Shown here: positions 18,825 through 29,177 of the stretch, one piece after another
Numbering within the stretch: position 1 is the first letter of the stretch
How the letters are laid out: each line of letters begins with the position of its first letter
Source of the DNA: Chromobacterium haemolyticum
Lineage (GTDB): Bacteria; Pseudomonadota; Gammaproteobacteria; Burkholderiales; Chromobacteriaceae
Assembly (NCBI RefSeq): GCF_002081825.1
Contig: NZ_MUKU01000001.1
Coordinates: 62,001-126,000, forward strand
DNA length: 64,000 bases
Reading direction: 5' to 3'
Notes under the pieces: model-generated
Told to the model about the DNA's origin: nothing
Database searches by the model: none
What the model saw: the letters and a program-made list of their open reading frames with translations, nothing else
Translations under genes and position numbers: made by a program

Positions 18825-18980
18825 TGGCGGACTCTCCTTTGATGTATCCGAAAATGATGATATGCAGATGTTGCTCTGCAGCATTGAATGCTTTTGTGCG
18901 GCTGAGTGTAACACGGAGTATAGCCAATGTGGGGGTGGAATCCTCATCAGAAAAGCTGATAGGGCCAGTAAAGTCTTGTA

Positions 18981-18992
18981 TCTTATATAAGA
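18981..18992. promoter_or_regulatory. Perfect palindrome TCTTATATAAGA, likely operator
   Basis: A 12-bp perfect palindrome lies between mdh and the GntR gene, flanked by near-repeats GTCTTGTA (18973-18980) and GACTTGTA (18991-18998). Position and symmetry suit binding by the adjacent dimeric GntR protein, controlling one or both divergent units. Confidence 0.5.
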
Positions 18993-19034
18993 CTTGTATT
19001 TACGCTTGATTTGTTTGGTGATACAACAGAGAAC

Positions 19035-19769
19035 ATGACAGATCGACCGCTGCGTAGACAGCCGCTGTACAGCCAGATCAAGCAGCAGTTGCTGCGCCGG
19101 ATCGGCGATGGCGAGTGGCAGGAGAACGATGCCTTGCCCAGCGAATGGGATTTGGCGGACGAGCTGGGTGCAAGCCAGGGCACGGTGCGCAAGGCTTTGA
19201 GCGAACTGGTGGCCGACGGTCTTTTGTACCGCGCGCAGGGCAGGGGCACTTTCGTGGCGCCGGCGCCCAGCGAGTGGGGCGAAGGCCTGCTGCTGACGCC
19301 GGGCCTGTTCAACGAGCAGCCGGACGATCTGGCGCGGGAGTTCCTCGGCATTTCGCGGGGCAACGCCAGCGACGACATGGCCGCGGCATTGCAATTGCGG
19401 CGCGCTGCGCCTTTATTGAGAGTTCGGCAGCTGTGGCGTTGGCACGGCATCCCGGTCGCGGTGGACGAGGCCTTCTTGCCGGCCGACGAGTTCGAGGGGC
19501 TGGACGCGCGCTGGCTGCGCGGCTCGTCCGGGGTGTACCAGGCGCTGCAGCAGCGCTTCGGCATCCGTTTGAAAGTATTGTGCGAGCAGTTTCGCGCGTT
19601 GATGCTGCCGCGCGAGGAAAGCGCGCTGCTCGGCGTCACCGGCATGGTGGCCGAGGCGCCGGCCTTGAGCCTGATCCGGATTTCCGGCTCGATGGAGGGC
19701 GTGCCGCTGGAGTGGCGGCAGCGTTACTGTCTGACGCACAACTGGGCTTACACCGCCCGCCGGGCTTGA
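19035..19769 (+). CDS. GntR family regulator (HutC/UTRA type) of the TCA block
   Basis: About 244 residues. The winged helix ([14 protein letters not shown], then [19 protein letters not shown]) is followed by a UTRA effector domain. It sits between mdh and sdhC, an arrangement recurring in betaproteobacteria, so it plausibly responds to a carboxylic acid and tunes TCA genes. ATG at 19035 was chosen over a TTG eight codons upstream because the conserved domain begins right after it. The effector is unknown. Confidence 0.88.
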   Translation: MTDRPLRRQPLYSQIKQQLLRRIGDGEWQENDALPSEWDLADELGASQGTVRKALSELVADGLLYRAQGRGTFVAPAPSEWGEGLLLTPGLFNEQPDDLAREFLGISRGNASDDMAAALQLRRAAPLLRVRQLWRWHGIPVAVDEAFLPADEFEGLDARWLRGSSGVYQALQQRFGIRLKVLCEQFRALMLPREESALLGVTGMVAEAPALSLIRISGSMEGVPLEWRQRYCLTHNWAYTARRA

Positions 19770-20004
19770 CGCGGCGGGCTTTTGACGTGACATGGAGGGT
19801 TGGCCGCTGGTGAAACACGGGCCGCGGCCAGCCAGTTTTGCTAGAATCCCCGGGTCATATTGCACCGCGATATTCCTGGTGCGGCATGAGCGGTAATGAC
19901 GGGCATCCAGCCATAACAAAAACGGAGCCCTTCAAGCGGGCGGTCTCGTAAGCGGGCCGTCTGTTGTGTAACCTCTTGGTTCTAAAAACATCCAAGGAAG
20001 CCAT

Positions 20005-20379
20005 ATGCAGAAGCAACGACCAAAGCACCTGGATCTGGCCAAGATCAGATTGCCGATCCCCGGCATCGTCTCGATCTTGCACCGGATCAGCGGTGTTGCG
20101 CTGTTCTTTTCTCTCCCACTGTTGATTTACCTGTTGCATGGTTCGCTGAGTTCGGCCGAATCGTTCGAAACCTACCGCGCCGTGGTGGGCAACCCGCTGA
20201 TGAAGCTGGTGTTGCTCGGCTTGTTGTGGGCGTATATGCACCACTTCTGTGCCGGTATCCGTTTCCTCTTCCTCGATATTCATAAAGGTCTCGAACTGCA
20301 GACCGCCCGCGCCACCGCCAAGACCGTTGTGGCAGTCAGCCTGGCGCTGACCGTGGTTCTGGGAGTTGCTCTATGGTAA
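20005..20379 (+). CDS. sdhC: Succinate dehydrogenase cytochrome b556 subunit
   Basis: 124 residues with three membrane helices. ISILHRISG-type sequence (SILHRISGVALFF) is the family signature and lies near the quinone site; MHHFCAGIRFLFLD carries the haem-ligand His. Anchors SdhAB in the inner membrane and passes electrons to ubiquinone. It begins the sdhCDABE run; its last 7 bases overlap sdhD. Confidence 0.95.
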   Translation: MQKQRPKHLDLAKIRLPIPGIVSILHRISGVALFFSLPLLIYLLHGSLSSAESFETYRAVVGNPLMKLVLLGLLWAYMHHFCAGIRFLFLDIHKGLELQTARATAKTVVAVSLALTVVLGVALW

Positions 20380-20717
20380 ATCGCAATGTCGTCGGCGCCG
20401 GCTATGGCCTGCGCGATTGGATCATGCAGCGCGTCACCGCGGTGATCATGTTGATCTACACCGTGGCTTTGGCTTTGTTCCTGTTGACCATGCCGTCCGG
20501 CTACGAAGGCTGGAAGGCGTTCTTCGGCCAGTTCTGGGTGCAATTGCTGACTCAGGTGAGCTTGATCGCCCTGTTCCTCCACGTATGGGTGGGCATCCGC
20601 GATCTGTGGATGGACTATGTGAAGCCGGCGGGCATTCGCCTGGCGCTGCACGTGTTCACCATCGTCTGGCTGGTTTCCTGTTTTATCTATTCCGTTAAAG
20701 TGGTCTGGGGGCTGTAA
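20373..20717 (+). CDS. sdhD: Succinate dehydrogenase membrane anchor subunit
   Basis: 114 residues, three membrane helices; GLRDWIMQRVTAVIM at the N-terminus and LFLHVWVGIRDLWMDY with the second haem-ligand His. Overlaps sdhC by 7 bp and shares one base with the sdhA start (TAATG), implying coupled translation of the complex. Confidence 0.95.
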   Translation: MVNRNVVGAGYGLRDWIMQRVTAVIMLIYTVALALFLLTMPSGYEGWKAFFGQFWVQLLTQVSLIALFLHVWVGIRDLWMDYVKPAGIRLALHVFTIVWLVSCFIYSVKVVWGL

Positions 20718-22489
20718 TGGGTATTCCTGTTCGTCATTTCGACGCCGTTATCGTTGGGGCAGGCGGAGCAGGCATGCGCGCGGCCTTGCAATTGTCCGAG
20801 GCCGGCCTGAAGACAGCGGTGCTGTCCAAGGTATTCCCGACCCGCTCCCACACTGTTGCCGCCCAGGGCGGCGTGTCCGCTTCGCTCGGCAATTCCGAGG
20901 AAGATCATTGGCACTGGCATATGTACGACACCGTCAAGGGGTCGGACTGGCTGGGCGATCAGGACGCCATCGAATTCATGTGCCGCGAAGCGCCCAAGGT
21001 GGTGGTGGAGCTGGAGCACTTCGGCATGCCGTTCGACCGCAACGCCGATGGTTCCATCTATCAGCGCCCGTTCGGCGGCCATATGTCGAACTTCGGCGAG
21101 AAGCCGGTGCGCCGCGCTTGCGCCGCCGCGGACCGGACCGGCCACGCCATGCTGCACGCGCTGTACCAGCGCAATGTGCGCGCCAACACCCATTTCTTCG
21201 TTGAATGGATGGCGCTGGACCTGATCCGCGACGCCGACGGCAATGTCCAGGGCGTGATCGCTATGGAAATGGAAACCTCGGAAATCGTCGTGTTCCAGGC
21301 CAAGGCCACCCTGTTCGCCACCGGCGGCGCCGGCCGCATCTTCGCTTCGTCGACCAATGCCTTCATCAATACCGGCGACGGTTTGGGCATGGCCGCTCGC
21401 GCCGGCATTCCGCTGGAAGACATGGAGTTCTGGCAGTTCCACCCGACCGGCGTGGCCGGCGCGGGCGTGCTGATCACCGAAGGCGTGCGCGGCGAAGGCG
21501 GCATTCTGCGCAATGCGCAGGGCGAGCGTTTCATGGAGCGCTACGCGCCCAACGCCAAGGACCTGGCCTCCCGCGACGTGGTGTCGCGCGCGATGGTGAC
21601 CGAGATCAACGAAGGCCGCGGCTGCGGTCCGAACAAGGATCACGTGCTGCTGGACATCACCCACCTGGATCCGGAAGTGATCATGTCCAAGCTGCCGGGC
21701 ATCCGCGAGATCTCGATCAAGTTCGCCGGCGTGGACCCGATCAAGGCCCCGATTCCGGTGGTGCCCACCTGCCATTACCAGATGGGCGGCATTCCCACCA
21801 ACTACCACGGCGAAGTGGTGGTGCACGGCGAAAAAGTGCAGGGCTTCTATGCTGCCGGCGAATGTGCGTGCGCGTCGGTGCACGGCGCCAACCGCCTGGG
21901 CACCAACTCGCTGTTGGACTTGCTGGTGTTCGGCAAGAGCTCGGCCAACTCCATGATCGAGTTCATCAAGCAGCATCCGGAAGATCTGCCGGAACTGGCG
22001 CAGGCCGATGTAGAACGTTCGCTGGCCCGCGTCGAGCGTCTGAACACGCAGACCGGCGGCGTGCAGGTCAACGACGCGCGCGAAGCCATGCAGCGCACCA
22101 TGCAGGCGCACTGCGGCGTGTTCCGCTTCAAGGACATGCTGGCCGAAGGCGTGGAGAAGATTCTGGAAGTGGAGAAACTGGTGCAGCGCACTGAGATCTC
22201 CGACAAGTCCAATGTCTTCAACACCGCCCGCATTGAAGCGCTGGAGCTGGAAAATCTGATCGAAGTGGCCAAGGCCACCATGATTTCGGCCAACGCCCGC
22301 ACCGAATCGCGCGGCGCCCATGTGCGCGACGACGCCAAGGACTCCGAGGAAACCCCGAACGGCCGCGACGACAAGAACTGGCTGAAGCACACGCTGTGGT
22401 ATCGCGAAGCCAACCGTCTGGACTACAAGCCGGTCAATCTGAAGCCGCTGTCGGTCGATACGATCGCGCTGAAGACCCGCTCCTACTAA
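20717..22489 (+). CDS. sdhA: Succinate dehydrogenase flavoprotein subunit
   Basis: 590 residues. FAD-binding start DAVIVGAGGAGMRAAL, the covalent-flavin His in RSHTVAAQGGVSAS, and HGANRLGTNSLLDLLVFG in the capping/FAD region. Oxidises succinate to fumarate. The flavin is attached with help of SdhE encoded downstream. Confidence 0.97.
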   Translation: MGIPVRHFDAVIVGAGGAGMRAALQLSEAGLKTAVLSKVFPTRSHTVAAQGGVSASLGNSEEDHWHWHMYDTVKGSDWLGDQDAIEFMCREAPKVVVELEHFGMPFDRNADGSIYQRPFGGHMSNFGEKPVRRACAAADRTGHAMLHALYQRNVRANTHFFVEWMALDLIRDADGNVQGVIAMEMETSEIVVFQAKATLFATGGAGRIFASSTNAFINTGDGLGMAARAGIPLEDMEFWQFHPTGVAGAGVLITEGVRGEGGILRNAQGERFMERYAPNAKDLASRDVVSRAMVTEINEGRGCGPNKDHVLLDITHLDPEVIMSKLPGIREISIKFAGVDPIKAPIPVVPTCHYQMGGIPTNYHGEVVVHGEKVQGFYAAGECACASVHGANRLGTNSLLDLLVFGKSSANSMIEFIKQHPEDLPELAQADVERSLARVERLNTQTGGVQVNDAREAMQRTMQAHCGVFRFKDMLAEGVEKILEVEKLVQRTEISDKSNVFNTARIEALELENLIEVAKATMISANARTESRGAHVRDDAKDSEETPNGRDDKNWLKHTLWYREANRLDYKPVNLKPLSVDTIALKTRSY

Positions 22490-22502
22490 GGGTTCCATCA
22501 AG

Positions 22503-23213
22503 ATGACTACCGAAACCGTCAAATTCCGCATCTACCGCTACAATCCGGAAACCGATGCCAAGCCGTACATGCAGGACATCAGCGTGGAGATGAGCTCCAC
22601 CGAGCACAAGCTCCTGGACGCGCTGGTCAAGCTGAAGGTGAAGGACGATACGCTGAGCTTTCGCCGCTCCTGTCGCGAAGGCGTGTGCGGTTCCGACGCC
22701 ATGAACATCAACGGCAAGAACGGCCTGGCCTGCCTGACCGACTTCCGCGACCTGAAACAGCCGATCGAACTGCGTCCGCTGCCGGGTCTGCCGGTGATCC
22801 GCGATCTGATCGTGGACATGACCCAGTTCTTCAAGCAGTACCACTCGATCAAGCCTTACGTGATCAACGACACGCCGCCGCCGGAGCGCGAACGCAAGCA
22901 GTCTCCGGAAGACCGCAAGGAACTGGACGGCCTGTACGAGTGCATTCTGTGCGCTTGCTGCTCGACGTCCTGCCCGTCCTTCTGGTGGAACCCGGACAAG
23001 TTCGTCGGCCCGGCCGGTCTGTTGGCCGCCTACCGCTTCATCGCGGACACGCGCGACGAAGCCACCAAGGAGCGTCTGGACAACCTGGAAGATCCGTACC
23101 GCTTGTTCCGTTGCCACACCATCATGAACTGCGTGGACGTGTGTCCCAAGGGCCTGAATCCGACCAAGGCGATTGGCAAGATCAAGGACCTGATGGTCAA
23201 GCGTGCAGTATGA
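22503..23213 (+). CDS. sdhB: Succinate dehydrogenase iron-sulfur subunit
   Basis: 236 residues. N-terminal ferredoxin domain with CREGVCGSDAMNINGKNGLAC for the 2Fe-2S centre region, then CILCACCSTSCP and CHTIMNCVDVCPKG for the 4Fe-4S and 3Fe-4S centres. Conducts electrons from SdhA to the membrane anchor. It overlaps sdhE by 4 bp (ATGA). Confidence 0.97.
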   Translation: MTTETVKFRIYRYNPETDAKPYMQDISVEMSSTEHKLLDALVKLKVKDDTLSFRRSCREGVCGSDAMNINGKNGLACLTDFRDLKQPIELRPLPGLPVIRDLIVDMTQFFKQYHSIKPYVINDTPPPERERKQSPEDRKELDGLYECILCACCSTSCPSFWWNPDKFVGPAGLLAAYRFIADTRDEATKERLDNLEDPYRLFRCHTIMNCVDVCPKGLNPTKAIGKIKDLMVKRAV

Positions 23214-23458
23214 CCACCTACGATCCGATTGAACTCAAGCGGATCCGTTGGCGGTCCCGGCGGGGGCTACTGGAGCTGGATCTGGTGTTGGAGAAGTTCT
23301 TCGCCGGCCCCTTCGACCAGTTGGCCCCGGCCGAGATTGAGGCTTATAGGCGGTTGCTGGATTTGCCCGATACCGATTTTCTGGATGTCGTCAGCGGCAA
23401 GGCCGATTTGGACGATCCGGAAGAGATGGCCATCGTGGCGATTCTCCGCTCGCTCTGA
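23210..23458 (+). CDS. sdhE: FAD assembly factor SdhE
   Basis: 82 residues, the usual size. The signature RGxxE is present as RRGLLELD near residue 17. It promotes covalent flavinylation of SdhA. The ATG overlaps the sdhB stop (ATGA), which fixes the start and indicates coupled translation. Confidence 0.93.
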   Translation: MTTYDPIELKRIRWRSRRGLLELDLVLEKFFAGPFDQLAPAEIEAYRRLLDLPDTDFLDVVSGKADLDDPEEMAIVAILRSL

Positions 23459-23511
23459 CGGCTATGCATCACCCCAATTACAACGACCATAAACCGACTG
23501 GGAGTATTGCT

Positions 23512-24804
23512 GTGGAAACTAATCGCAAAGTAACGCTCACATACAACGAGGGTAAGGAAACTCTGGATTTGCCGGTCCAGAGCGGCACTTTGGGGCCGGA
23601 TGTCGTAGACATCCGCACCTTCTCCAAAACCGGCATGTTTACGTTCGACCCGGGCTTCCTGGCCACCGCCAGCTGCGAGTCCGGCATCACCTTCATCGAC
23701 GGCGATCTGGGACAGCTCTACTACCGCGGCTACCCGATCGAGCAACTCGCCGAGAAAAGCGATTATCTTGAAGTCTGCTACCTGCTGTTGAACGGCGAGC
23801 TGCCGACCGCGGCGCAGCGCAAGGAATTCGAACGCGGCATCATGCGCCACAATATGCTGCATGATCAGCTGATGAGCCTGTTCAAGGGCTTCCGCCGCGA
23901 CGCGCATCCGATGGCCGTGATGGTGGGCGTGGTGGGCGCGCTGTCCGCCTTCTACCATGACTCCTTGGACATCTCCAATCCGGAACATCGCCGCATTTCC
24001 GCGCATCGCCTGGTGGCCAAGCTGCCGACCATCGCCGCGCAAGCTTACCGCTACAACAAGGGCCTGCCGTTCTCCTACCCGAAAAACGGCCTGACCTACG
24101 CGGAAAACTTCCTGCACATGATGTTCTCCACCCCGTGCGAAGAGTACAAGGTGAACCCGGTGCTGGCGCGCGCGCTGGACCGCATCTTCACTCTGCACGC
24201 GGACCATGAGCAGAACGCTTCCACCTCCACCGTGCGTCTGGCCGGCTCCTCCGGGGCCAATCCCTTCGCCTGCATCGCCGCCGGCATCGCCTGCCTGTGG
24301 GGCCCGTCTCACGGCGGCGCCAACGAAGCCGTGCTGAAGATGCTGGACGAGATCGGCAGCGTGGAAAACGTGGCCGACTTCATGCAAGGCGTGAAGGACA
24401 AGCGCTACAAACTGATGGGCTTCGGCCATCGCGTGTACAAGAACATGGACCCGCGCGCCTCCATCATGAAGCAGACCTGCGACGAAGTGCTGAACGAGCT
24501 GGGCCTGCACAACGATCCCAAGTTCAAGCTGGCGATGGAACTGGAAAAGATCGCGTTGTCCGATCCGTATTTCATCGAGCGCAAGCTGTACCCGAACGTG
24601 GACTTCTACTCCGGCATTGTGCTGTCGGCGATCGGCATCCCGGTGTCGATGTTCACCCCGATCTTCGCGCTGGCCCGCACCGTGGGCTGGATCGCCCACT
24701 GGAGCGAGATGATCTCCGACCCGGCGATGAAGATCGGCCGTCCGCGTCAGTTGTACACCGGCGCCCCTCGCCGCGATTTCACCGCGGTGGAGAAACGCAA
24801 GTAA
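23512..24804 (+). CDS. gltA: Citrate synthase
   Basis: 430 residues from a GTG start at 23512 preceded by GGGAG; an in-frame ATG at 23464 would add 16 non-conserved residues. Type II (hexameric, Gram-negative) citrate synthase. Catalytic residues: His in [11 protein letters not shown], His in [10 protein letters not shown] and Asp in [25 protein letters not shown] is also diagnostic. Condenses acetyl-CoA with oxaloacetate. A terminator follows. Confidence 0.95.
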   Translation: METNRKVTLTYNEGKETLDLPVQSGTLGPDVVDIRTFSKTGMFTFDPGFLATASCESGITFIDGDLGQLYYRGYPIEQLAEKSDYLEVCYLLLNGELPTAAQRKEFERGIMRHNMLHDQLMSLFKGFRRDAHPMAVMVGVVGALSAFYHDSLDISNPEHRRISAHRLVAKLPTIAAQAYRYNKGLPFSYPKNGLTYAENFLHMMFSTPCEEYKVNPVLARALDRIFTLHADHEQNASTSTVRLAGSSGANPFACIAAGIACLWGPSHGGANEAVLKMLDEIGSVENVADFMQGVKDKRYKLMGFGHRVYKNMDPRASIMKQTCDEVLNELGLHNDPKFKLAMELEKIALSDPYFIERKLYPNVDFYSGIVLSAIGIPVSMFTPIFALARTVGWIAHWSEMISDPAMKIGRPRQLYTGAPRRDFTAVEKRK

Positions 24805-24815
24805 GCAGGAACGAG

Positions 24816-24851
24816 GGTTGGCTGGAGCAGGGCTTCAGCCAGCCTTTTTTT
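24816..24851 (+). terminator. Intrinsic terminator after gltA
   Basis: GGTTGGCTG / CAGCCAGCC stem (one G-T pair) followed by seven T. It separates the sdh-gltA unit from sucA, so the latter probably has its own promoter in 24852-25000. Confidence 0.85.
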
Positions 24852-25000
24852 CCGGCCCGACGGCGGGCCGAGGCAGGGCAGAGTGTTATGGGAAGCACAA
24901 CAAAAGTTTTTCCGATAGCGTTTTCCCCATGCTGCAACAGGGAGTTCGCGCCAGGGCGTAGCTGGCCGGATTCCGAACAGAAACGACAAAGGGTAGCCCC

Positions 25001-27829
25001 ATGATGCAATCCATGTACAGCCATTCTTACCTGTTCGGTGGGAATGCACCGTTCATCGAGGAGCTGTACGAACAGTACCTCGCTGACGCCAATTCCGTTC
25101 CGAATGAGTGGCGCGACTATTTCGACAAGCTGGCGCAAGCGCCGGGCGCTGCCGAACGCGATGTGCCGCACATGCCGATCCAGGAATCCTTTATTCAGCT
25201 GGCCAAAAAGCCGGCCGCCGGCCAGCGCGCCGGCAGCGGAGCGGAATGGGACACCATGCAAAAGCAGGTGGGGGTGCTGAAACTGATTTCCGCCTACCGC
25301 GTGCTGGGCAGCCGCCAGGCCAACCTGGACCCGCTCAAGCGCATGGATCAGGAACTGGTGCGCGAACTGGATCCGGCTACCCATGGACTGACCGGCGCCG
25401 ATATGGCGGTGCAATTCAACGCCGGCTCGCTGGTGGGCTCGCAGAAAATGCCGCTGTCCGACATTCTGGCGCGTCTGAAGCAGACCTACTGCGGCAATAT
25501 CGGCGTCGAGTACATGCACATCACCAAGTCGGATGAAAAGCATTGGGTGCAAAAACGCTTTGAGGGCGACTTGTCCACGCCGCATTACGACGCGGCCAAG
25601 AAGCAGCGCATCCTGAAGCAGATCACCGCCGCAGAGACGCTGGAACGCTATCTGCACACCAAATACGTCGGCCAGAAGCGCTTCTCGCTGGAAGGCGGCG
25701 AGTCCGCCATCGCCGCGCTGGACCATCTGATCCAGAACGCCACCGGCCAAGGCGTGCAGGAACTGATCATCGGCATGGCTCACCGCGGCCGCTTGAACGT
25801 GCTGGTCAATACTCTGGGCAAACTGCCGCGCGACCTGTTCGCCGAATTCGAAGGCAAGGCCGCCCAGCAAATGGCCTCCGGCGACGTGAAGTACCACATG
25901 GGCTTCTCGTCCGACATCCCGACCGCCGACGGTCCGATGCACGTGTCGCTGGCCTTCAACCCTTCGCACCTGGAGATCGTCAACCCAGTGGTGGAGGGCT
26001 CGGTGCGCGCGCGCCAAGAGCGCCGCAAGGACGCGGAACGCAAGACCGCGGTGCCGGTACTGATCCACGGCGACTCCGCCTTTGGCGGCCTGGGCGTCAA
26101 CCAGGGCACTTTCAACCTGTCCCAGACCCGCGGCTATGGCACCGGCGGCACGATACACATCGTGATCAACAACCAGGTGGGTTTCACCACCTCGGACACC
26201 CGCGACATCCGCTCCACCATGTATTGCACCGACGTGGCCAAGATGATCGAAGCGCCGATCTTCCACGTCAACGGCGATGATCCGGAAGCCGTCTGCTATG
26301 TGATGCAGGCCGCGCTGGACTACCGCATGACCTTCAAGAAGGATGTGGTCATCGATCTGGTGTGCTATCGCAAACTGGGCCACAACGAGGGCGACGATCC
26401 CTTCCTGACCCAGCCGATGATGTACAAGAAGATCGCCAAGCACCAAGGCGTGCGCGCGATGTACGCCGAGCGTCTGGTGCAGGAAGGCGTGCTGAAGGCG
26501 GAAGAAGCCGACGCGCAGATCCAGGCCTACCGCGACGCGCTGGACAAGGGCGAGCACGTAGAGCAGACCGCGCTGACCAACTACAAGCGCGAGCACGCGC
26601 TGGACTTCAGCCAGTATCTGGGCACCCATTGGGCGCACCCGACCGACACCTCCTTGCCGCAGGCCGATATCCAGCGTCTGACCGACAAGTTCACCTCGCT
26701 GCCGGAGGGCTTCAAGCTGCACCCGACGGTGCAGAAGGTGCTGGCCGCGCGCAAGGCGATGGCCGCGGGCGAGCAGAACGCGGACTGGGGCATGGCCGAG
26801 ACCCTGGCTTACGCCAGCCTGGTGACCAACGGCTTCGGCGTGCGTCTGTCCGGCGAAGACTCCGGCCGCGGCACTTTCTCCCACCGCCATTCGGTGCTGC
26901 ACGATCAGAACCGCGAGAGCTGGGACCAAGGCAGCTATGTGCCGCTGCGCAATATGTCCGACAACCAGGCCGATTTCCTGGTGATCGACTCCATCCTGAA
27001 CGAAGAAGCGGTGCTGGCCTATGAATACGGTTATGCCTGTTCCGCTCCGGATCAGTTGGTGATTTGGGAAGCTCAGTTCGGCGACTTCGCCAACGGCGCC
27101 CAGGTGGCCATCGACCAGTTCATTTCCTCCGGCGAGACCAAGTGGGGCCGTCTGTGCGGCCTGACCACCATCCTGCCGCATGGCTACGACGGCCAAGGCC
27201 CGGAACATTCGTCCGCGCGCCTGGAGCGTTGGCTGCAGCTGTGCGCCGAGCACAATATGCAGGTAGTGATGCCGTCCGAAGCTTCGCAGATGTTCCACAT
27301 GCTGCGTCGCCAGGTACTTCGCCCGTATCGCAAGCCGTTGGTGATCTTCCTGTCCAAGCGCCTGCTGCGTTTCAAGGATTCGATGAGCCCGATCGAAGCG
27401 TTCACCAGCGGCAGCTTCCGCCCGGTGATCGGCGACTCGGTGGTGCAGGACGCCAAGAAGGTCAAGCGCGTGTTGCTGTGCGCCGGCCAGGTGTATTACG
27501 ACCTTGCCGCCGCCCGCAAGGAGCGCGGCCTGGACGACGATATCGCCATCGTGCGCATTGAGCAGCTCTACCCGTTCCCGACCGAGCAGGTGGCCGCCGA
27601 GCTGGCGCGCTTCCCGCAGGCTCGCGAAGTGATGTGGGTGCAGGAAGAGCCGCGCAACCAGGGCGCGTGGTACCAGATCCGTCACCGCCTGGAAGGCCTG
27701 CTGGGCGCCAAGCAGTCGTTGTCCTTTGCCGGCCGTCCGTCGTCCGCTTCCCCGGCCGTAGGCTATATGAGCAAACACGTCGCCCAACTCAAGGCTTTCG
27801 TTGAAGAAGCCATGTCGGTCGCCAAATAA
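25001..27829 (+). CDS. sucA: 2-oxoglutarate dehydrogenase E1 component
   Basis: 942 residues, thiamine-diphosphate-dependent. SYLFGGNAPFIEELYEQYL is the typical N-terminal E2-binding region; GMAHRGRLNVLVNTLGK and GDSAFGGLGVNQGTFNLS are parts of the cofactor/active site; a transketolase-like middle domain and C-terminal domain follow. Decarboxylates 2-oxoglutarate and loads the succinyl group onto E2. First gene of the sucA-sucB-small ORF-lpdA run. Confidence 0.96.
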   Translation: MMQSMYSHSYLFGGNAPFIEELYEQYLADANSVPNEWRDYFDKLAQAPGAAERDVPHMPIQESFIQLAKKPAAGQRAGSGAEWDTMQKQVGVLKLISAYRVLGSRQANLDPLKRMDQELVRELDPATHGLTGADMAVQFNAGSLVGSQKMPLSDILARLKQTYCGNIGVEYMHITKSDEKHWVQKRFEGDLSTPHYDAAKKQRILKQITAAETLERYLHTKYVGQKRFSLEGGESAIAALDHLIQNATGQGVQELIIGMAHRGRLNVLVNTLGKLPRDLFAEFEGKAAQQMASGDVKYHMGFSSDIPTADGPMHVSLAFNPSHLEIVNPVVEGSVRARQERRKDAERKTAVPVLIHGDSAFGGLGVNQGTFNLSQTRGYGTGGTIHIVINNQVGFTTSDTRDIRSTMYCTDVAKMIEAPIFHVNGDDPEAVCYVMQAALDYRMTFKKDVVIDLVCYRKLGHNEGDDPFLTQPMMYKKIAKHQGVRAMYAERLVQEGVLKAEEADAQIQAYRDALDKGEHVEQTALTNYKREHALDFSQYLGTHWAHPTDTSLPQADIQRLTDKFTSLPEGFKLHPTVQKVLAARKAMAAGEQNADWGMAETLAYASLVTNGFGVRLSGEDSGRGTFSHRHSVLHDQNRESWDQGSYVPLRNMSDNQADFLVIDSILNEEAVLAYEYGYACSAPDQLVIWEAQFGDFANGAQVAIDQFISSGETKWGRLCGLTTILPHGYDGQGPEHSSARLERWLQLCAEHNMQVVMPSEASQMFHMLRRQVLRPYRKPLVIFLSKRLLRFKDSMSPIEAFTSGSFRPVIGDSVVQDAKKVKRVLLCAGQVYYDLAAARKERGLDDDIAIVRIEQLYPFPTEQVAAELARFPQAREVMWVQEEPRNQGAWYQIRHRLEGLLGAKQSLSFAGRPSSASPAVGYMSKHVAQLKAFVEEAMSVAK

Positions 27830-27844
27830 CTACTGAATGAGTTC

Positions 27845-27866
27845 GAGGCAGCCGGAGGGCTGCCTC
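27845..27866 (+). other. Perfect hairpin between sucA and sucB
   Basis: GAGGCAGCC / GGCTGCCTC with a GGAG loop, 15 bp before the sucB start and without a T-run. It may affect mRNA stability or the E1:E2 ratio rather than terminate. Confidence 0.6.
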
Positions 27867-27881
27867 TACATGGAGAAGAAC

Positions 27882-29123
27882 ATGCTGATTGAAGTCACTG
27901 TCCCGCAACTGCCCGAGTCCGTATCCGAAGCCACGCTGATGAGCTGGCACAAGAAGGTTGGCCAAGCCGTCAGCCGCGACGAGAACCTGATCGACCTGGA
28001 AACCGACAAAGTGGTGCTGGAACTGCCGGCGCCCCAGGCAGGCGTGATCGTTGAAATCATCGTGGAAGACGGCGCCACCGTGGTGTCCGGCCAGTTGATC
28101 GCCAAGATCGACACCGCCGCCAAGGCCGGCGACGTGGCTCCGGCCGCTGCCGCCGCGCCGGCTCCGGCAGCCGCCCCTGCGCCCGCCGCCGCACCGGCAG
28201 GCGGAGCCGCCATGCCGTCCGCCGCCAAGCTGGCCGCCGAAACCGGCGTGGACCTGTCCAAAGTGGCCGGTTCCGGCCGCGACGGCCGTGTGTTGAAAGA
28301 AGACGTGCAGGCCGCCAAGCAAGCCGCTCCCGCCCAGGCCGGCCCGGTGCTGGCTCCGGCCGCCGCCGGCGCCGCGCTGTCCGCCACCCCTGCCGCGGTG
28401 AATGTCGCCGCCATTCTGTCCGACCGTCCGGAACAGAGCGTGCCGATGTCCCGCCTGCGTCAGCGCGTGGCCGAGCGCCTGATCCTGTCGCAGCAGACCA
28501 ACGCCATCCTCACCACCTTCAATGAAGTGAACATGAAGCCGGTGATGGACCTGCGCGCCAAGTACAAGGACCGCTTCGAGAAGGAACACGGCATCAAGCT
28601 GGGTTTCATGGGCTTCTTCGTCAAGGCCGTGGTGGCCGCGCTGAAGAAATACCCCATCGTCAACGCCTCGGTGGACGGCAACAACATCATCTATCACGGC
28701 TACTTCGACATCGGCGTGGCCGTGGGCAGCCCGCGCGGCCTGGTAGTACCGGTGATCCGCAACGCAGACCAGCTGAGCCTGGCCGACATCGAGAAGCAGA
28801 TCTCCGAATTCGGCAAGCGCGCGCAGGAAGGCAAGCTGACCGTGGAAGAACTGACCGGCGGCACCTACACCATCTCCAACGGCGGCACCTTCGGCTCGAT
28901 GATGTCCACCCCCATCATCAACCCGCCGCAGTCCGCGATCCTGGGCATGCACGCCACCAAGGAGCGCGCTGTGGTTGAGAACGGTCAAGTGGTGGTGCGC
29001 CCGATGATGTATCTTGCCCAGTCCTACGACCACCGCATCATCGACGGCCGCGAAGCCGTGCTGAGCTTGGTGGCGATCAAGGACGCGATTGAAGATCCGG
29101 CCCGCCTGATCCTCGACTTGTAA
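27882..29123 (+). CDS. sucB: 2-oxoglutarate dehydrogenase E2, dihydrolipoyl succinyltransferase
   Basis: 413 residues. Lipoyl domain at the N-terminus with the lipoylated Lys in [10 protein letters not shown], then an Ala/Pro-rich flexible linker (~80-107), a peripheral-subunit-binding domain ([14 protein letters not shown]) and the catalytic domain with the HxxxD motif in [13 protein letters not shown]. The ATG at 27882 has GGAGAAG before it; an upstream in-frame ATG is not conserved. Transfers succinyl to CoA. Confidence 0.96.
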   Translation: MLIEVTVPQLPESVSEATLMSWHKKVGQAVSRDENLIDLETDKVVLELPAPQAGVIVEIIVEDGATVVSGQLIAKIDTAAKAGDVAPAAAAAPAPAAAPAPAAAPAGGAAMPSAAKLAAETGVDLSKVAGSGRDGRVLKEDVQAAKQAAPAQAGPVLAPAAAGAALSATPAAVNVAAILSDRPEQSVPMSRLRQRVAERLILSQQTNAILTTFNEVNMKPVMDLRAKYKDRFEKEHGIKLGFMGFFVKAVVAALKKYPIVNASVDGNNIIYHGYFDIGVAVGSPRGLVVPVIRNADQLSLADIEKQISEFGKRAQEGKLTVEELTGGTYTISNGGTFGSMMSTPIINPPQSAILGMHATKERAVVENGQVVVRPMMYLAQSYDHRIIDGREAVLSLVAIKDAIEDPARLILDL

Positions 29124-29177
29124 TCACCCGCGGCCGGGAGCGCGCTCCCGGCCTGTCTTGCGATGAATGGAGCTTGA

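Noticed and set aside
20687-22531. A 614-codon minus-strand open frame opposite sdhA
   Set aside because: Shadow of a fully conserved flavoprotein gene.
23464-23511. Upstream ATG start for citrate synthase
   Set aside because: The 16 extra residues are not family-like, and GTG at 23512 has a good ribosome site.
24779-27787. A 1002-codon minus-strand open frame opposite sucA
   Set aside because: Shadow of the sucA frame; no recognisable motif, and the plus strand encodes a complete 2-oxoglutarate dehydrogenase E1.
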